A stretch of 64,000 nucleotides of DNA from Puccinia triticina (GCF_026914185.1 NC_070574.1:1054501-1118500); one strand, 5' to 3'. Positions 1 to 11,400 are shown, numbered from the stretch's first letter. The notes: a model not told the origin generated them from the letters alone. A program made the numbers and translations.

Positions 1-75
1 AGAGGCTTGTATCCAAAACAAACTTGCTCGCTTGTAATGGTTGGGGTTCTGAAGTACTTCCTTTTAGTAAAGATT

Positions 76-385
76 AGAGATGGCAAACGGGTACCCGGGC
101 GACAGTACCCGGCACCCGCCGGCGGGTATACTTGCTCACCAAGATGAATCCCCTCTCGGCGGCAGGTATACTGATACCAGCTTGCGGAGGTCCAAGAGGG
201 ATTCCTCTTGGTGAGTGGGCACATACCTACAAAAAACAACTTGGCGGGTACCGCCGGTACCCGCCAAAAATACCCGGGTACCGCCGCTGCGGGTGCCAAG
301 TACGGGTACGGGTATCTGTTTTGGGCCAAAAAAGCAGGCAGAACCCGGACACGCGGCGGGTACCCGGGTACTGATTGCCATCTCT
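76..385. mobile_element. MITE with TIRs and a 10-bp target duplication
   Basis: This is a 310-bp non-coding element. Its ends are inverted: it starts AGAGATGGCAA and ends TTGCCATCTCT, and the similarity continues into a CCCGGG-rich stretch on both sides. It is flanked by a perfect 10-bp direct repeat, AGTAAAGATT (66-75 and 386-395), which is the target-site duplication. A duplication of 9-10 bp fits Mutator-like MITEs. The inside is GC-rich and built from short GGGTACCCG-type palindromes. Degenerate relatives lie near 51.82-51.96 kb and 56.47-56.60 kb. No coding capacity is seen. Confidence 0.8.
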
Positions 386-395
386 AGTAAAGATT

Positions 396-1332
396 GTATA
401 TAATACACTTCACTACCCATTGGAGAATACACCACGGGCAAAGCTCAACAAAATGATTTCAATTGCCAGCCGATATCATTTCGGTTGGTCTGCCTGCAAG
501 GGGGGACCGTCGCCAGACGATTGGCGTTTTCACTGGAAAATTCCAGGAACCCTACTGGAAGGCAATCCAAAATTATTTTGGATCCCCAACGCACTTCCGA
601 AGTGCTTTCGTGTGCAATTCGGAATGGTTACGGGCCGTCGCAGGTTTTGGAGGGCTCAAAACAAGGTTTCAGCAAGGTGGGTGGACAAAAGGGAGGCTTG
701 AACATGCAACATGCTTCTGATCCACCCCAACCAAGCCCCACTACAGGCATGTAGCTGTCGCTGCGGGATGCAGCGTCACCCTGTCGTTGCAAGCCCGCGT
801 GACTGCGCAAGTAGGCGCAGTCACTGCGGCCGCGACCCCAAATGCAACGTCAGGTGACGCTGCGGGCCGCAACGACACCTATTTGCCCGTAGTGCCCCTT
901 GCCAACTGCCCCAGACACACTGTGGTATGGGGGCGCTGTTTTATATATAGGACCATGCTCCTGTGAGGTGTGGTCAGCCATATTCGGAAATATTCCGGGG
1001 AAAATCCAGGAAAAAAACCGGAATGGTCTGTTTCCTGGAATGAAGTCGAATCAATTTCGACTTCATTCCATTTTGGACGCTACCCGAATTGCGATCGGAA
1101 TGGTTCCGGTACTTTGACCATACCGGAAGCATTCCAATCGGTTTTCGGTCCTTCAACCATACCGGAACGATTCCGATTGGTTTTCGGGTTTTCCTACCAT
1201 CCAGTAAATTTTCTGGATGGAAACTTTGGATCTTCACCCGTGGTGTAATATTGGGCAGGGTGTGCCTAAGATGGGGGTCTTTGTCCCCATCAAGAAGAAC
1301 TTTGAATTTTTCAAAAATTGTTTGTGTAAAAT
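396..1332. other. Non-coding stretch, no gene recognised
   Basis: No convincing gene is seen. Short open frames on both strands look like chance. The stretch 960-1240 is rich in short inverted motifs of the ATTCCGGT type, including the hairpin at 1036-1070, and looks like decayed repeat. Confidence 0.5.
1036..1070. repeat. Perfect 15-bp hairpin
   Basis: The arm TGGAATGAAGTCGAA (1036-1050) is followed by a 5-nt loop and its exact reverse complement (1056-1070). It lies in a run of related ATTCC/GGAAT motifs and is probably part of a foldback repeat. Confidence 0.75.
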
Positions 1333-1604
1333 CTTGCCGACATCGCAGCCGAACCAGACCGGCTTGTCGGCCTTGATCATCTTGATCACCAGCTCCTTGA
1401 GGGTCTCGCTGCGCCCACACATAGTGAAGACCGGGTGAGTAAACCAATGATATGCAGCAAGCAGGGAGCGGAGACATACCTGGTCGTGTTCACGTATCGC
1501 ACAGCCCGGCCGCCCTACACGTTTCCGAGCCTGTTCACGGTGTACGCCTGGTCGTAGTCGTGGCGGGGATCGTTGATCAAGCTGATGTATTCGGACGCCT
1601 GGGT
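1333..1604 (-). pseudogene. Duplicated fragment of the bleomycin hydrolase gene
   Basis: This is a near-copy of 7271-7545, part of the bleomycin hydrolase gene described below. It covers most of exon 8, the intron between exons 7 and 8, and exon 7. Because the intron is kept, it is a copy of DNA rather than of spliced mRNA. Similarity stops abruptly on both sides: at the left in the middle of exon 8, and at the right essentially at the start of exon 7. Base changes and indels have accumulated in the intron. No catalytic part is present and no flanking exons are found, so it cannot encode a peptidase. Confidence 0.85.
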
Positions 1605-2009
1605 CTTGGATATATATCGGTATGAGGTGCCTGATTGCCAATCCCGACTCGCGCAAAACCTTCCCTTGATGTCACGCTCAGAAGCTTTGTTCTTACACGC
1701 CTGGACAAAGATTTTGGAGATACATAGCTTGCTGCCTATGATCTTGAATGGAGTCTCTGCAACAAAGGAAGGGAAGTTACGCTCATCAAACCCTTTCGAA
1801 AGGTGACTTTCAAAACTGAAGCCAGTCAAACATACTTTTCCAGCGCGATACTTCTTGGAATACAGAACATGTCATTTTTCGCGGCACCTTTCCCTTCCTC
1901 ACAGCTAGCCGACTTGGTCTATATTTAGTCCAGCAGGCTTGTAGCTCCCTCATCTCTTCGAAGAGAAACATTGACGACCTCACTTTATCTGGACAACTAG
2001 AACATCAAC
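1605..2009 (+). promoter_or_regulatory. Upstream region of the secreted-protein gene, TATA-like box
   Basis: There is no gene in this gap. A TATATTTA motif at 1920-1927 lies about 80-90 bp before the ATG at 2010, a plausible TATA position for a fungal gene. The rest is unremarkable. Confidence 0.4.
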
Positions 2010-2924
2010 ATGATACAGCCACTCTTTCTATTCCTAGTCATAAGTGTATTCTTAAAAATATCTTTAGCAACTGTCATTGCAGAGGTCACCGTAGACGGCC
2101 GGCTCTTCTCAGTCGTAGATCCCCGCAGAATCCCCACTTCTCAACAAGTGAAAGAAGCGGGCGAAAACATACCAGAAAACTGGCTACTCCGCTATGATCC
2201 AACTTATCTCTCCCCTCAAGCAAGTAGAGCGAGGGGTAAAACCATCAAAGTCTACCCAGTATCAAATGAACATACAGTAGCATTCAGGACTTATAGTGAT
2301 CCAGGAGAAAACACCAAGCTTGTCACTACTAATGAAGGGATACCTGCTTACCTTGAACTTCCAGAATTTGGCTCAGCTTGGGTGGTAGCTACCACTATAA
2401 ATCTGGGTAAAGATGATTCAAAGGAGAATTTGGTGCCCCTAGACTTTCAAATGTACATGACAGTAGTAGAGGCTGTAAGAAGAAATCCAACCAAGTATCA
2501 AATCAAAATTGAACGTCGTAATGGCATTGTAATGATACCTGAAGATTCTAAAGAAAAATATGTGAATAATGCTGAAATGAGACCTGAGGAGTTAATCAAG
2601 TCAAAATCTGATGTGACTCGTAAGTTACCTCATTTCCCCACAGGTCCAACTCAACATTCACCCAATCTATTTGCTGATACCCTTTCCATCTTTACCAAAA
2701 TAACTCCCTGCATTAGATCAAAATCCAAGCCAAATCTGAATAAAAATCATGCTGAAAAATGCGCTAATGGTGCCACCACACAGAAATCAACAGTCCTTAG
2801 TGAACTCCATTCATCAGCTGATTCTAATGAGATTCAAAATGTCCTTTCAATGCTCTTTTATTTCCTATTATTATGTCCTTTATTTCCTATTCTTATGGTT
2901 TTATCATTTTTATGGCTTGAATAA
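2010..2924 (+). CDS. Predicted secreted or membrane protein, unknown family
   Basis: This is a single open frame of 304 codons. Residues 1-20 form a typical secretion signal (MIQPLFLFLVISVFLKISLA), so the product should enter the secretory pathway. The middle is hydrophilic with no recognised domain. The last ~25 residues are strongly hydrophobic (LFYFLLLCPLFPILMVLSF...) and could be a C-terminal membrane anchor or a GPI-type signal. A potential donor GTAAGT and acceptor CCACAG around 2620-2642 would enclose only 24 nt, too short for an intron, so the frame is taken as unspliced. In a rust fungus such proteins are often treated as effector candidates, but nothing in the sequence shows that role. 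I do not recognise the family. The ATG is the first after a TATA-like motif. Confidence 0.65.
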   Translation: MIQPLFLFLVISVFLKISLATVIAEVTVDGRLFSVVDPRRIPTSQQVKEAGENIPENWLLRYDPTYLSPQASRARGKTIKVYPVSNEHTVAFRTYSDPGENTKLVTTNEGIPAYLELPEFGSAWVVATTINLGKDDSKENLVPLDFQMYMTVVEAVRRNPTKYQIKIERRNGIVMIPEDSKEKYVNNAEMRPEELIKSKSDVTRKLPHFPTGPTQHSPNLFADTLSIFTKITPCIRSKSKPNLNKNHAEKCANGATTQKSTVLSELHSSADSNEIQNVLSMLFYFLLLCPLFPILMVLSFLWLE

Positions 2925-4014
2925 GATGGAATCATTAGTTTTTCTGATAAGAGATTTTCATCTGCATCCCAAGGCCTTTTTTTTCTCCTTTGTGAATTTC
3001 TTCTTGGTTAAAACAATTCTAAGTTATTTTCTACCTCAGAAGTTCCAAATTTTAATATAGTATCTCTCATTCTGTGCCTGAAGCCTGCAGTCTGTTTACA
3101 TCTGAAGTAGCTGAAAAAGTAAGATGCAGGAGCACATTTTGAAATTCTGAGATTGCATCCAATGGTTATTAGTAATCTACCTTCATTTTATCCCATTCTT
3201 ACTCATTTATTAGTGGTTATCTTGCATGATATAAGGTCCCTCATTTCTCTATTCCGTGAGTTATTTTTGAATAAATATGATATGCATTAGTTCTCCAGCC
3301 TTGAATACAACCAACATTACAATATGACGTGAGTGAAGCATATGGCTGTTGCAGGTAACAATCAAGGTAAAGGCCAGATTCTGAAACCAATCGGTTACAA
3401 GGATAGTGTCAATAAAGTAAGTTAATGTAGCAGCCAATCAGGAATTTCCCAGAAAATTCAAAAATAAAGACATCTTGGGAATTCACTGTCATGGCAAATG
3501 AGAAAACATTAATGTTTTGGATGGCCCTGGGCAGCTTTGTGGTTAAATGTGTGCCAGAAGTTGGCTGGTTGGAAAATCTTGTCCAGACACATTTCAATTA
3601 AGTAATATTTGGATCAGCTGTCTGACCATTACTGGGCAACTTGTTTGAACGGTCCCATTGCAGCTGGACATGATGAGGCAGAGTCTTTTATCCTGTTGGT
3701 CCAGGGTATCTAGGAAGTACATAAAATTCAAGTGCTGACGGCGACAATGCCCACACAGACCAGTATAAAGTCAGAGATATTGATTTTTTCCAGTCTTGGG
3801 ACAGGCTATGCAAACACATGTATTTTTCTGACTGGCACACTTCCAGCTTAAATGTGATATCAAGCCTCCAGCAAATCTCAGAACCTACGTTTTTGGTTTG
3901 CCTTGGTACGCACCAATTGCCAAATTAATCATACCATACCTTGTGCCCCCATATTCAAACAACTATAGTTCTGTTTGCTTCTCTGCAGTTCCATTTCCAG
4001 TTTAGGTTCAGGAA
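2925..4014 (+). other. Intergenic region between two secreted-protein genes
   Basis: AT-rich sequence with no supported gene. It should hold the 3' UTR of the upstream gene and the promoter of the next one. No TIR, LTR end or tandem repeat was noticed. Confidence 0.5.
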
Positions 4015-5788
4015 ATGATATACTCAAAGAGATTAGGATTGATCTTGGCCATTCTGCTTCTTCAGGGCTGGATTTGCAAGCCAATGCACAAAATGCACTT
4101 TTGGAGCAAACTTGAGGCAGGAAGCAATGCAAATTCTGGTAGGTTTATCAAATATGGGAATTCCCCCAGATGAAATAGCAAAAATACTCATGGGACTGAT
4201 GACTGGACATCCATATTTTTTTTCAGATTTGATGGAGGGTAGTTACATTGAGATGGCTGAGATATCTTCAAGTAAGTCTGGCCTCTATATTCTTATTCCA
4301 GTTCAATGCAGAGCTGAATCTACCTGGTTGTCCTATAGACCCAAAACAAAGGGATTGGAACTCAATGATTAAGTCTGTTGACCTTCTGGAGAGGGACTAT
4401 AAGGAAGTGAATGTAGATACATTGGAATATGCTGATGAATACCTCAATCCAATAAGGGCAAACATTGAAGAGCTAAGAAGCCTTCATCAGCATATGAAAC
4501 AAATTTTTGGGGAACCAGTTGTGGCACCTGAGGCCAACTGGGAAGTCCAATTTTCAGAACACCAATTGCAGGTCCACAGGGAATCAATATGGAAGCTTTT
4601 TGACGAGCTCATGAAATGCAAGGAATATCCCAAGCAAATCCATCATCTACAGGTAGCTAGAACAAACTGTATATTGGAAACCATCAATTACATCTGCAGA
4701 TATAAGCTTGCCCAAGCGGATGTTTTGAAGAACCTCCAGGATGAATTTTCAAGTAAAAAGGGATTGAAGTGGCTTTTGAATTCTATTGATTGCGTGTACA
4801 GAACAGAGACAAAACTTTGGAATCAACATATGCGGTTGATAGAAGAGGAAGAACAAATGAAATACAATATTCATATGGTTCAAATTTATAATGTGTACAA
4901 AAGTTAGTGTATCTTTATTTTTTATTTGGAAAAGAGAGGAAAGCTTTTTGGGCTTATTGTTTGAATGTTCATCATGAATATTCCTTGTGAAATGGAAATT
5001 GTTCTTTTATAGGTCTTGAGAAGAAACACCAAGATTACATTTTACTCCATCTTCTCATTCAGCTGCATGGATTCAACAAAGAGAAAGAGTGTTGGAGAGA
5101 TGACCCAATCACACAGCCATTTTTTGAACCAATGATTGAACATATCCACTTTATGAGGAAATTGAGAAGATATATCAAGAAGGGATTAGCCAGTGAACAA
5201 CCAGATGAGGCAGCGAAAGAACAGTTCTTTGTAGAGGTGAAAGAAGATTTGATGCAAATGAGCAAGATATATTACAAACCGTTTTGCCCCCCTGAATACC
5301 AAGATGCAAATCCTGAGTTCAACAAACTGTTCTATCTCAGAGGTTCGGCCCTACATTTCATCAACCAGAGGATTGGCACAGACTACACAGAACTGTTTGG
5401 CAACGAATTCCAGAGCTATAACCGCGGTTCGGCTGGTTTTGGAGCCCTCTATCAGCTTCCCCAGCTGCTCAAGAACAGCTCACAGTGGAGAAATCTGCTC
5501 CTGTACCACACCAATTATGCATCCAAAAGTATGACAAATGGAGGCCCATCGCCCCATGCAGTATCTGCCATTGCAGGATTGGGGATGGCCCATTTGAAAA
5601 AGATGAGGGACAATTTCGAGGCTCAGGAGAAATTGATGGCTGGACATGAGGGCAAGGAGATTGTGCAGTTTGAGTATTACAGAGTGTTGGTTGATAGCCA
5701 CAGAAAGATGATTGATGGCGTACCCAAGTTGGAGCAGGAAATCAAGTCCTTGGGTAGTCATTCTGAGGAAGCAGATGCAAATTGGTGA
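4015..5788 (+). CDS. Predicted secreted protein, four exons, 502 aa
   Basis: Exons are 4015-4138, 4227-4271, 4339-4902 and 5013-5788. All junctions are GT..AG, all phases fit, and the product is 502 aa ending at a TGA. Exon 1 encodes a signal peptide (hydrophobic core GLILAILLLQ, cut probably near WICKP). The mature part is hydrophilic, rich in Glu, Lys and aromatic residues, and mostly helical-looking, with no recognised domain and few cysteines. Intron 2 is modelled as 67 nt (4272-4338). An acceptor at 4311 is also in frame but gives a 40-nt intron, shorter than any other here. Intron 3 uses GTTAGT. It lies downstream of another secreted-protein gene on the same strand. Function is unknown; a secreted rust-specific protein is the best guess. 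Confidence 0.75.
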
Positions 5789-6674
5789 TCATAAGCCTGC
5801 TTGTTTGCTGAGGTCTTTTCGCTTTATTTTGATGATACCTTCATGTGTTGTTATCTGTATCTTCTTCCCTCATTTTCTTTGATTTTCATTCTTCATTTTT
5901 TCCATTTCTTTCTGTGGTGACTATCCCCTGTCATTGGTGGCAGTGTTGGATCCACAAGCTTGAGAACTTTTGTTTTCATTGTCAATGCCAAGTAGTGGCC
6001 TGTAGTGGCCTTCCACTCATTTTGCCTACCCATTCATAAATCCATCTTCTAGTGAGATCAGAAGCCACAATTGCCAGACTGAAGCATCCTCTTACTAGCT
6101 GGTGGTTGAGGTTGTGAATGGCCTATGTAGCTTGTGAGATGAACCCCATGGACTGAGAGAAGAACTGAGCACATCACTCACTACTTCAGCACAGATGCAC
6201 TTGAGGAATGCTGATCCATGTAACCCAAAGCCACAAATCTTCCAGCGACGTCCCAAGGACCAAAAAAAGATCGCAACAGACCGACGGTGTGGTGATGGAG
6301 GATCCACACACACACATGCATACATTTCAACAAGAGTCTTTTGCCATGTATATTGAGACGGAGAATATGATCTCAGAGGGAGTGAACAAGCCGATGGATG
6401 AAAAAACAAGCACAAGACGACGAAGGAGCGTGTATGAATACAGGAAAACAACAGGCACGGGACGATGGATTCACACAATACACTTTTTTTGATCGAATGT
6501 TTCTTTTTCTTTTTTGGCTGGGGAAGTGGGAGAGAGAGAGGAATGCGAGTGGAGAGGATCATGGGAGGAGGGATGGTGCTTGCCCCCCATAGCATGTATA
6601 TAGTTTCTTGGACCAAACCCACATCTCAGATGCGACGAACCATGCACTGGTTTGGAGAGATAGAGCGAGGCGGA
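5789..6674. other. Intergenic region between convergent genes
   Basis: This lies between the 3' ends of two convergent genes. No supported gene is seen. It should contain both 3' UTRs. It includes a short CA-rich run near 6304-6318. Confidence 0.5.
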
Positions 6675-8939
6675 TCAAGCCAAGCTGCCCATCGGATCTG
6701 CCGGACGAAAAGGGGAGCATGCAGTCAGCGAGCTGGGGCGCGAGCTGGGAAGAGCAGGGGAAGAAAGAGACGGACCCCAAGCAGGCAGGACGAGCGGCGT
6801 GGACTCCTCGTAGGCTTTCTTCAACGGGCTGGGCACGACGAGCTTGGGGATGACGATCTGGTAGACGAACTCGTCGAACCATTTGGTGGTCATCATGAAG
6901 TAGCCGTGGTCGCCCGCGGTGTCGCTCCAGCTGTTCTCGACCTTGAACCGGATCGGCTTCCCGTCCCCGTCTAGATGCACAGCCGTAATAACCTACACAC
7001 ACACACACAATGTCAGCTCTTTTGGGGATTTTATGAGGGGGTGCGAGGGGCTAGGGTCGACCGACCATCGCATGCGTCATCGCGCTGTCTCCGGTCTGTA
7101 AACGCTCGGACTTCGAGAGATGGGGCGCGACTCCAAATGCGCTTTCGTAATCTGAGCAAGCAGGGGGGACACAGATGGAGAGGATGAGCAAAGGGGGGGG
7201 GGGCGGGGTGGGCGGGGAGAGAGACGGACCGAAGAGCTCGGTGTCCATGATCCCGTAGGCGGAGGTGGACATCTTGCCGACATCGCAGCCGAACCAGACC
7301 GGCTTGTCGGCCTTGATCATCTTGATCACCAACTCCTTGAGGCTCTCACTGCGCCCACACACAGTGAAGACCGGGTGAGTAAGCCTGCAATGATGTGCAG
7401 TGGGCAGGGAGCCGAGACGCACCTGGTCGTGTTCACGTATCGCACGGCCCGGCCGCCCCACACGTTTCCGAGCCTGTTGACGGTGTACGCCTGGTCGTAG
7501 GCGTGGCGCGGATCGTTGATCAAGCTGATGTATTCGGACGCCTGCAGTACAACTCGTCAGAGGATACATATCGGTGGGCGGCGCCGAGGGAGAGACTCTG
7601 ACCTTGAACCCCGAGCAATGGTTGTGGTAGAAATCGAGCGGCGTCGAGACTAGCGCGTTCGCTTTCCCGTTCACATCGAGGTATTCCCAGGTGAAGGACG
7701 AGTTGGCCGAGGGCGGGGTGCCGAAAGCGATCGCCAAGCATTGGTACACTTGAGCCATCTGCAGCACAACGATTTTACGCATGAGTTCCGAGATAGTAAG
7801 GAGAGAGAGAGAGAGTCGGACCATTTTCTCCTTGGCCGCTCGGGCGTCCGCGACGGCGTCCGCCTTGGCCGAGTCGCGGTCCTTGCCCAGGATGTTCAAG
7901 GAATGGTCGAGGACATCGTCGTGGACCTGGCGCAACTCGAGGGCGAAGTCGCGGAGCTTGGAGGTCAGGAAGTCCTTCAGGCCGCCCGAGTTGGACGAGT
8001 GGAAGGACTCGTCGTAGACCGTCTTGGGCACCACCCCGTACTTCTCGATCAGGCCGACGACCATGTCCCATTGGCCTGTTGTATGATCTCATCCTGGCGT
8101 CAGTCTCGCTCGCTCATGCTCGGGCTTTCGGAAAGTACTCGCCTCCGTCTCCTTCGGGACTCGACGATAAATGGGAGACGATCCGCGCATCGATCGGCTC
8201 CTCGGCCAGCTACAGGCAAGAAAACCCTGTCAACAGAGACACTACGCAAGCAGCCAGGAGGGACTTCGCTGTGCGAGCTTACATCGATCATGCTCTCGAG
8301 ATAGTAGTTCGCCTTCTCGAGGGTGTCGTAGAAAAAGAGGTAGCTTTGACTGAGTTCAAAGTCGCCTGTCATGCATCCGGAGTCTGCATTAGTGGACGGG
8401 CGCAACAGCAGACCGATGCTGGGGAGCTGTGAGCTGACCTAAGTTGAACTTCTTCACAATGCCAACTCGGAGCACATTGCAGGTGGCAAACAGCCAGCAT
8501 CGGCCGGAGGATTTCTGGTTAGTGACGGGGGTTCTGGAAGCAGGAAGAGGGCATTAAGCATATTATCTCGAGCCACAGCATGGATGGAGAGGACGCACGG
8601 CTGGACGGAGAGGGTGTGAGAGAAGACCTGTTTGTCGGCGGCGAGGGCGCGGCGACTGAGGAGGGCGGCGGCGAGGCTCTGTTTGCTGAGGACGGTGCTG
8701 GCGAAGCGGGCCTTGTCGTTGCGCTCGAAGGCGTTCTGCCAGCGGGCGAAGCTGTCGAGCGAGATCTCGGATGCGGGCGGGCGGCCGTCGTGGGAGAGGG
8801 TGCGGCGGGAGACATGGAGTCTCGAGAGCAGGGCCGCCGTGGAGGCGGCGTCGGCCCGTGCCTGGCTCTTCTCGTCCGGCGATGCGCTCGGATGCGCCGG
8901 CGGGGCCGTGTTGGATACTTTGGATGCTTGCGAGCCCAT
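6675..8939 (-). CDS. BLH1: Bleomycin hydrolase-type cysteine aminopeptidase (C1B)
   Basis: Eleven exons (minus): 8599-8939, 8439-8533, 8283-8365, 8143-8209, 7822-8075, 7603-7758, 7423-7541, 7230-7348, 7066-7151, 6776-6992 and 6675-6697. All phases fit and give 519 aa. The family is a papain-fold cytosolic aminopeptidase, usually a hexamer with inward-facing active sites. The catalytic Cys is in exon 2 (NQKSSGRCWLFATC), the catalytic His in exons 9-10 (THAMVITAVH) and the Asn in exon 10 (VENSWSD). Other family signatures are FELSQSYLFFYD, EGDGGQWDMV, PVWFGCDVG and the C-terminal DPMGSLA. The last exon is only 23 nt and restores that C-terminus. The start MGSQASK resembles an N-myristoylation signal, which would place the protein at membranes (inference). 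Intron 4 (8076-8142) uses a GC donor (GCGAGT), the only one in frame. A duplicated fragment lies at 1333-1604. Confidence 0.95.
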
Positions 8940-9498
8940 GTTTGGTCGTTGGATGGAGTAGGGTGGATGGGGTGGACTGTGGTGGTTGCTGGCGGGAGTG
9001 TGCGGGGTTTTATGCGACGCCCGAGGCGAGATATTCCCAGCCGGCCCAGCTCCTGAGAGTGACACCCTCCTGAACAACCTCCCATCTGATTCTGATCATC
9101 CTGCCATCTCAGACAGGAGAATCCCAGCTGGGGTACATTCTTCATTTCCCTCAAGTACTCTTGGAACTAGTTTTTTGGTGTATTTTATAAAAAGCAAGTG
9201 TAGACTCCAGATCTGGCTCTGCGCTCTTTTGCAAGGAGAAAAATAAACTATCCTGTAGACTAGTCAGGTGACAGATGATAAACTTCAATTTGGATAGACG
9301 TCTTTTGTAATCTTCATTCTGGTTAAACAAAACACAAGGAAACAGTGTGGAAGAAAGAGCTGATGATATGTGTGAGATAATTTCCAAACATGATAAACCC
9401 TACTCAGACAATCCAAAAAAAACCATCTCAGCTTCGGCTTGCCCCATGGATGTATTTAATCAGGGAGATATGTTGGATTATAAGACTTGCCGGTTAGC
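8940..9498. other. Intergenic region upstream of bleomycin hydrolase
   Basis: This contains the 5' flank of the bleomycin hydrolase gene and the 3' flank of the small minus-strand gene at 9499. No TATA box or other gene could be supported. Confidence 0.4.
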
Positions 9499-9904
9499 TT
9501 AGAACCCTCGAGTGAGATATTGTTCAAATGACTGAGGGCTTGGAGGTTTGCAGAAAACATACGCAAGGATCCCCAAGCAAACCAATGAGAAGCAAGCGGT
9601 ACAAATAATGCCGGTGATTTTGTCACAGGCCAAGGAGGGTCTGTGGGCCTGAAGATCGCTGTAGGGGCCTGGAGCTATTTGCGGGGGTGGGAGTGCTTGC
9701 AAGAACTTGCGCTGCTGGAGCTGGTACATAATCTGGCACGAATGGCGGGGGTGCCAGGTGGGGGACAGGATGCGGATGAGAGTTGAGGTTTGCAAGCCCA
9801 GTGCTCACAGTGAGGCTGCTTGCACTGAAAGAACTTCCAATCAAAAATGATGCAAAAAATATCAACATGGACAGCTTTGACATGTTTGTAGCTTTTGGAT
9901 TCAA
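9499..9904 (-). CDS. Small predicted membrane/secreted protein, two exons
   Basis: Exon 1 is 9809-9904 and exon 2 is 9499-9732. The intron (9733-9808, 76 nt) starts GTGAGC, ends CCAG and contains a CTCAAC-like branch site. Splicing joins phase 0 to phase 0 and gives 109 aa. Exon 1 carries a hydrophobic signal or anchor (MLIFFASFLIGSSFSASS). Exon 2 has a Pro/Gln-rich stretch and then a second hydrophobic helix (GIICTACFSLVCLGILAYV) followed by a short polar tail. It could be a tiny two-helix membrane protein, or a secreted precursor with a C-terminal anchor. Start could also be the Met at residue 8. No family is recognised. Without the intron both frames would be broken, which is the main argument for the model. 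Confidence 0.6.
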
Positions 9905-10429
9905 AATCTATATAGTTCTTGGAATGTCAAGGGCAAGAAGCTGCTTTAGAAAAGTAGAAGTTTGAGAAATAATTGTGGAGATTAAATATAAACTGTTCAC
10001 AGAGACCTGCCAAAACCATCATTTCATCCTGTGCTGGGGCATGTTTTGAAAGTATCATAGCTCCTTTGGAGAGACTTGCCTCACCTATGCAAATTGTTGC
10101 TTACTCAAGCAGCAGCCAAAGCATTGTTTCTGGTATTGAACAATACACTTGGATTACCCATTCTCAAACTTTCAATCTGCTGTACTGGTACTGCCAAGGT
10201 ATATTGACAGCTTCACCATAAAAAAAATTGATGTGAATAGGTGTTGGATGACATCCAGTAACATGTGTTGAAAGTTCAGTGGTACTCTAATCTTACCCCC
10301 CTTGAAAAAGACAGCCCCTTTGTCATCATCAGGATTCAGAGGTTCTGCAACTTTTTCTGAGGTGTATGGCTGCAATTAGACTCGCTTCACCGGCCACCTA
10401 GTAGCCGCTCACAAAATAATCTCACATAA
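9905..10429. other. Intergenic stretch, no gene recognised
   Basis: AT-rich DNA between the small gene and a decayed retrotransposon. Short open frames on both strands have no recognisable features. Confidence 0.45.
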
Positions 10430-11400
10430 TTAATAATAAAGGTCACTCAATACTGACATATCACTGAAAACATTATTGGCCTGACCTTGTACCTGGAATC
10501 CTTCCGCTGCCTTAGCCACGGACTTAGTCTTCTTTTTTGTCTTATTACCAAAAAATTTCCCATGAATTAGCTTGAAAGAATCTAAAATGGACTTTACCCT
10601 TGTTGTAATCTGTTCCTTGGCAATCCACGTATCATTTGCCACCGTCGAATCCTTCCAGGAAATAAGATGATCAAACTTACCTTTCTAAAGTGCCCTAACA
10701 TCCAAAATTGCCTTCATAAAACAACCAATCCATAACTTCTTCATCTTTATAATACTTTTCCTTTATACCATCCGTCACACCACAATCTACCACACTATTA
10801 GGCCTAATATATCTAGCAATCAGCAACACATTGAAAACTGGATGTAATTTAGGGTAATTTTTCTCAATGTCTAACTCTACCGCGTTCAAAACTACCATCT
10901 TTTTGACACAAAAAGGACCAATGTATCTGGAATCAAGCTTAGAATTAATCCGCCTTGACTGTATAAACTTTTGCATCAGTAATACCTCATCTCCTCCCTC
11001 CTAAACTGGCAAAGGTTTCTTGTTTGAATTGTAATAAAACGCTTGCTTCTTACGCGCCAAAACCAAACAATCTGTCGCCTTTTCTTGGGTCAGTTGCATT
11101 GCAAATCTAATAAAAATTCATCTCCCAAACTCTCAGTCATAATGTTAAATTTAGGATGATGACCATAAGAGAAAAAAAAATGGAGAAACAGTACCCAAAC
11201 TCGCCAAATCTAAATTGTTGATAGAAAATTCTGCCATGTCCAAACACCTCTCCCAATTTTCCTGGTAACAAAAACAAAAATTCCGTAAATAATTGTCCAA
11301 AACCTGATTCATTCTCTCCGTTTGACCGTCTGTTTGAGGATGAAAAAAGGGGGACCATGCCCACCTGATCTACAGCTTTTTGTACCGGAACTGAGGATGA
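10430..11400 (-). pseudogene. Ty3/gypsy chromovirus relic: integrase end plus chromodomain
   Basis: Read on the minus strand, 11350-11280 encodes the integrase signature FHPQTDGQTERMNQVLD. Further on come the integrase C-terminal region (KLDSRYIGPFCVKKMV, LHPVFNVLLI around 10940-10820) and a chromodomain-like motif (LISWKDSTVANDTWIAKEQ, near 10670-10600). That order, integrase core then GPF/Y-like module then chromodomain, is characteristic of chromoviruses. The frame is broken by several indels and stops. No LTRs or reverse transcriptase were found next to it, so it is an old fragment. The chromodomain of such elements directs integration to marked chromatin in intact relatives. Confidence 0.75.

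Noticed and set aside
4272..4311. A 40-nt second intron in the 502-aa secreted protein
   Set aside because: It keeps the frame, but the alternative acceptor at 4338 gives 67 nt, the usual size here.
8580..9056. Plus-strand open frames of 100-158 codons over the bleomycin hydrolase exons
   Set aside because: They are shadows of GC-rich minus-strand coding sequence, with no motif.
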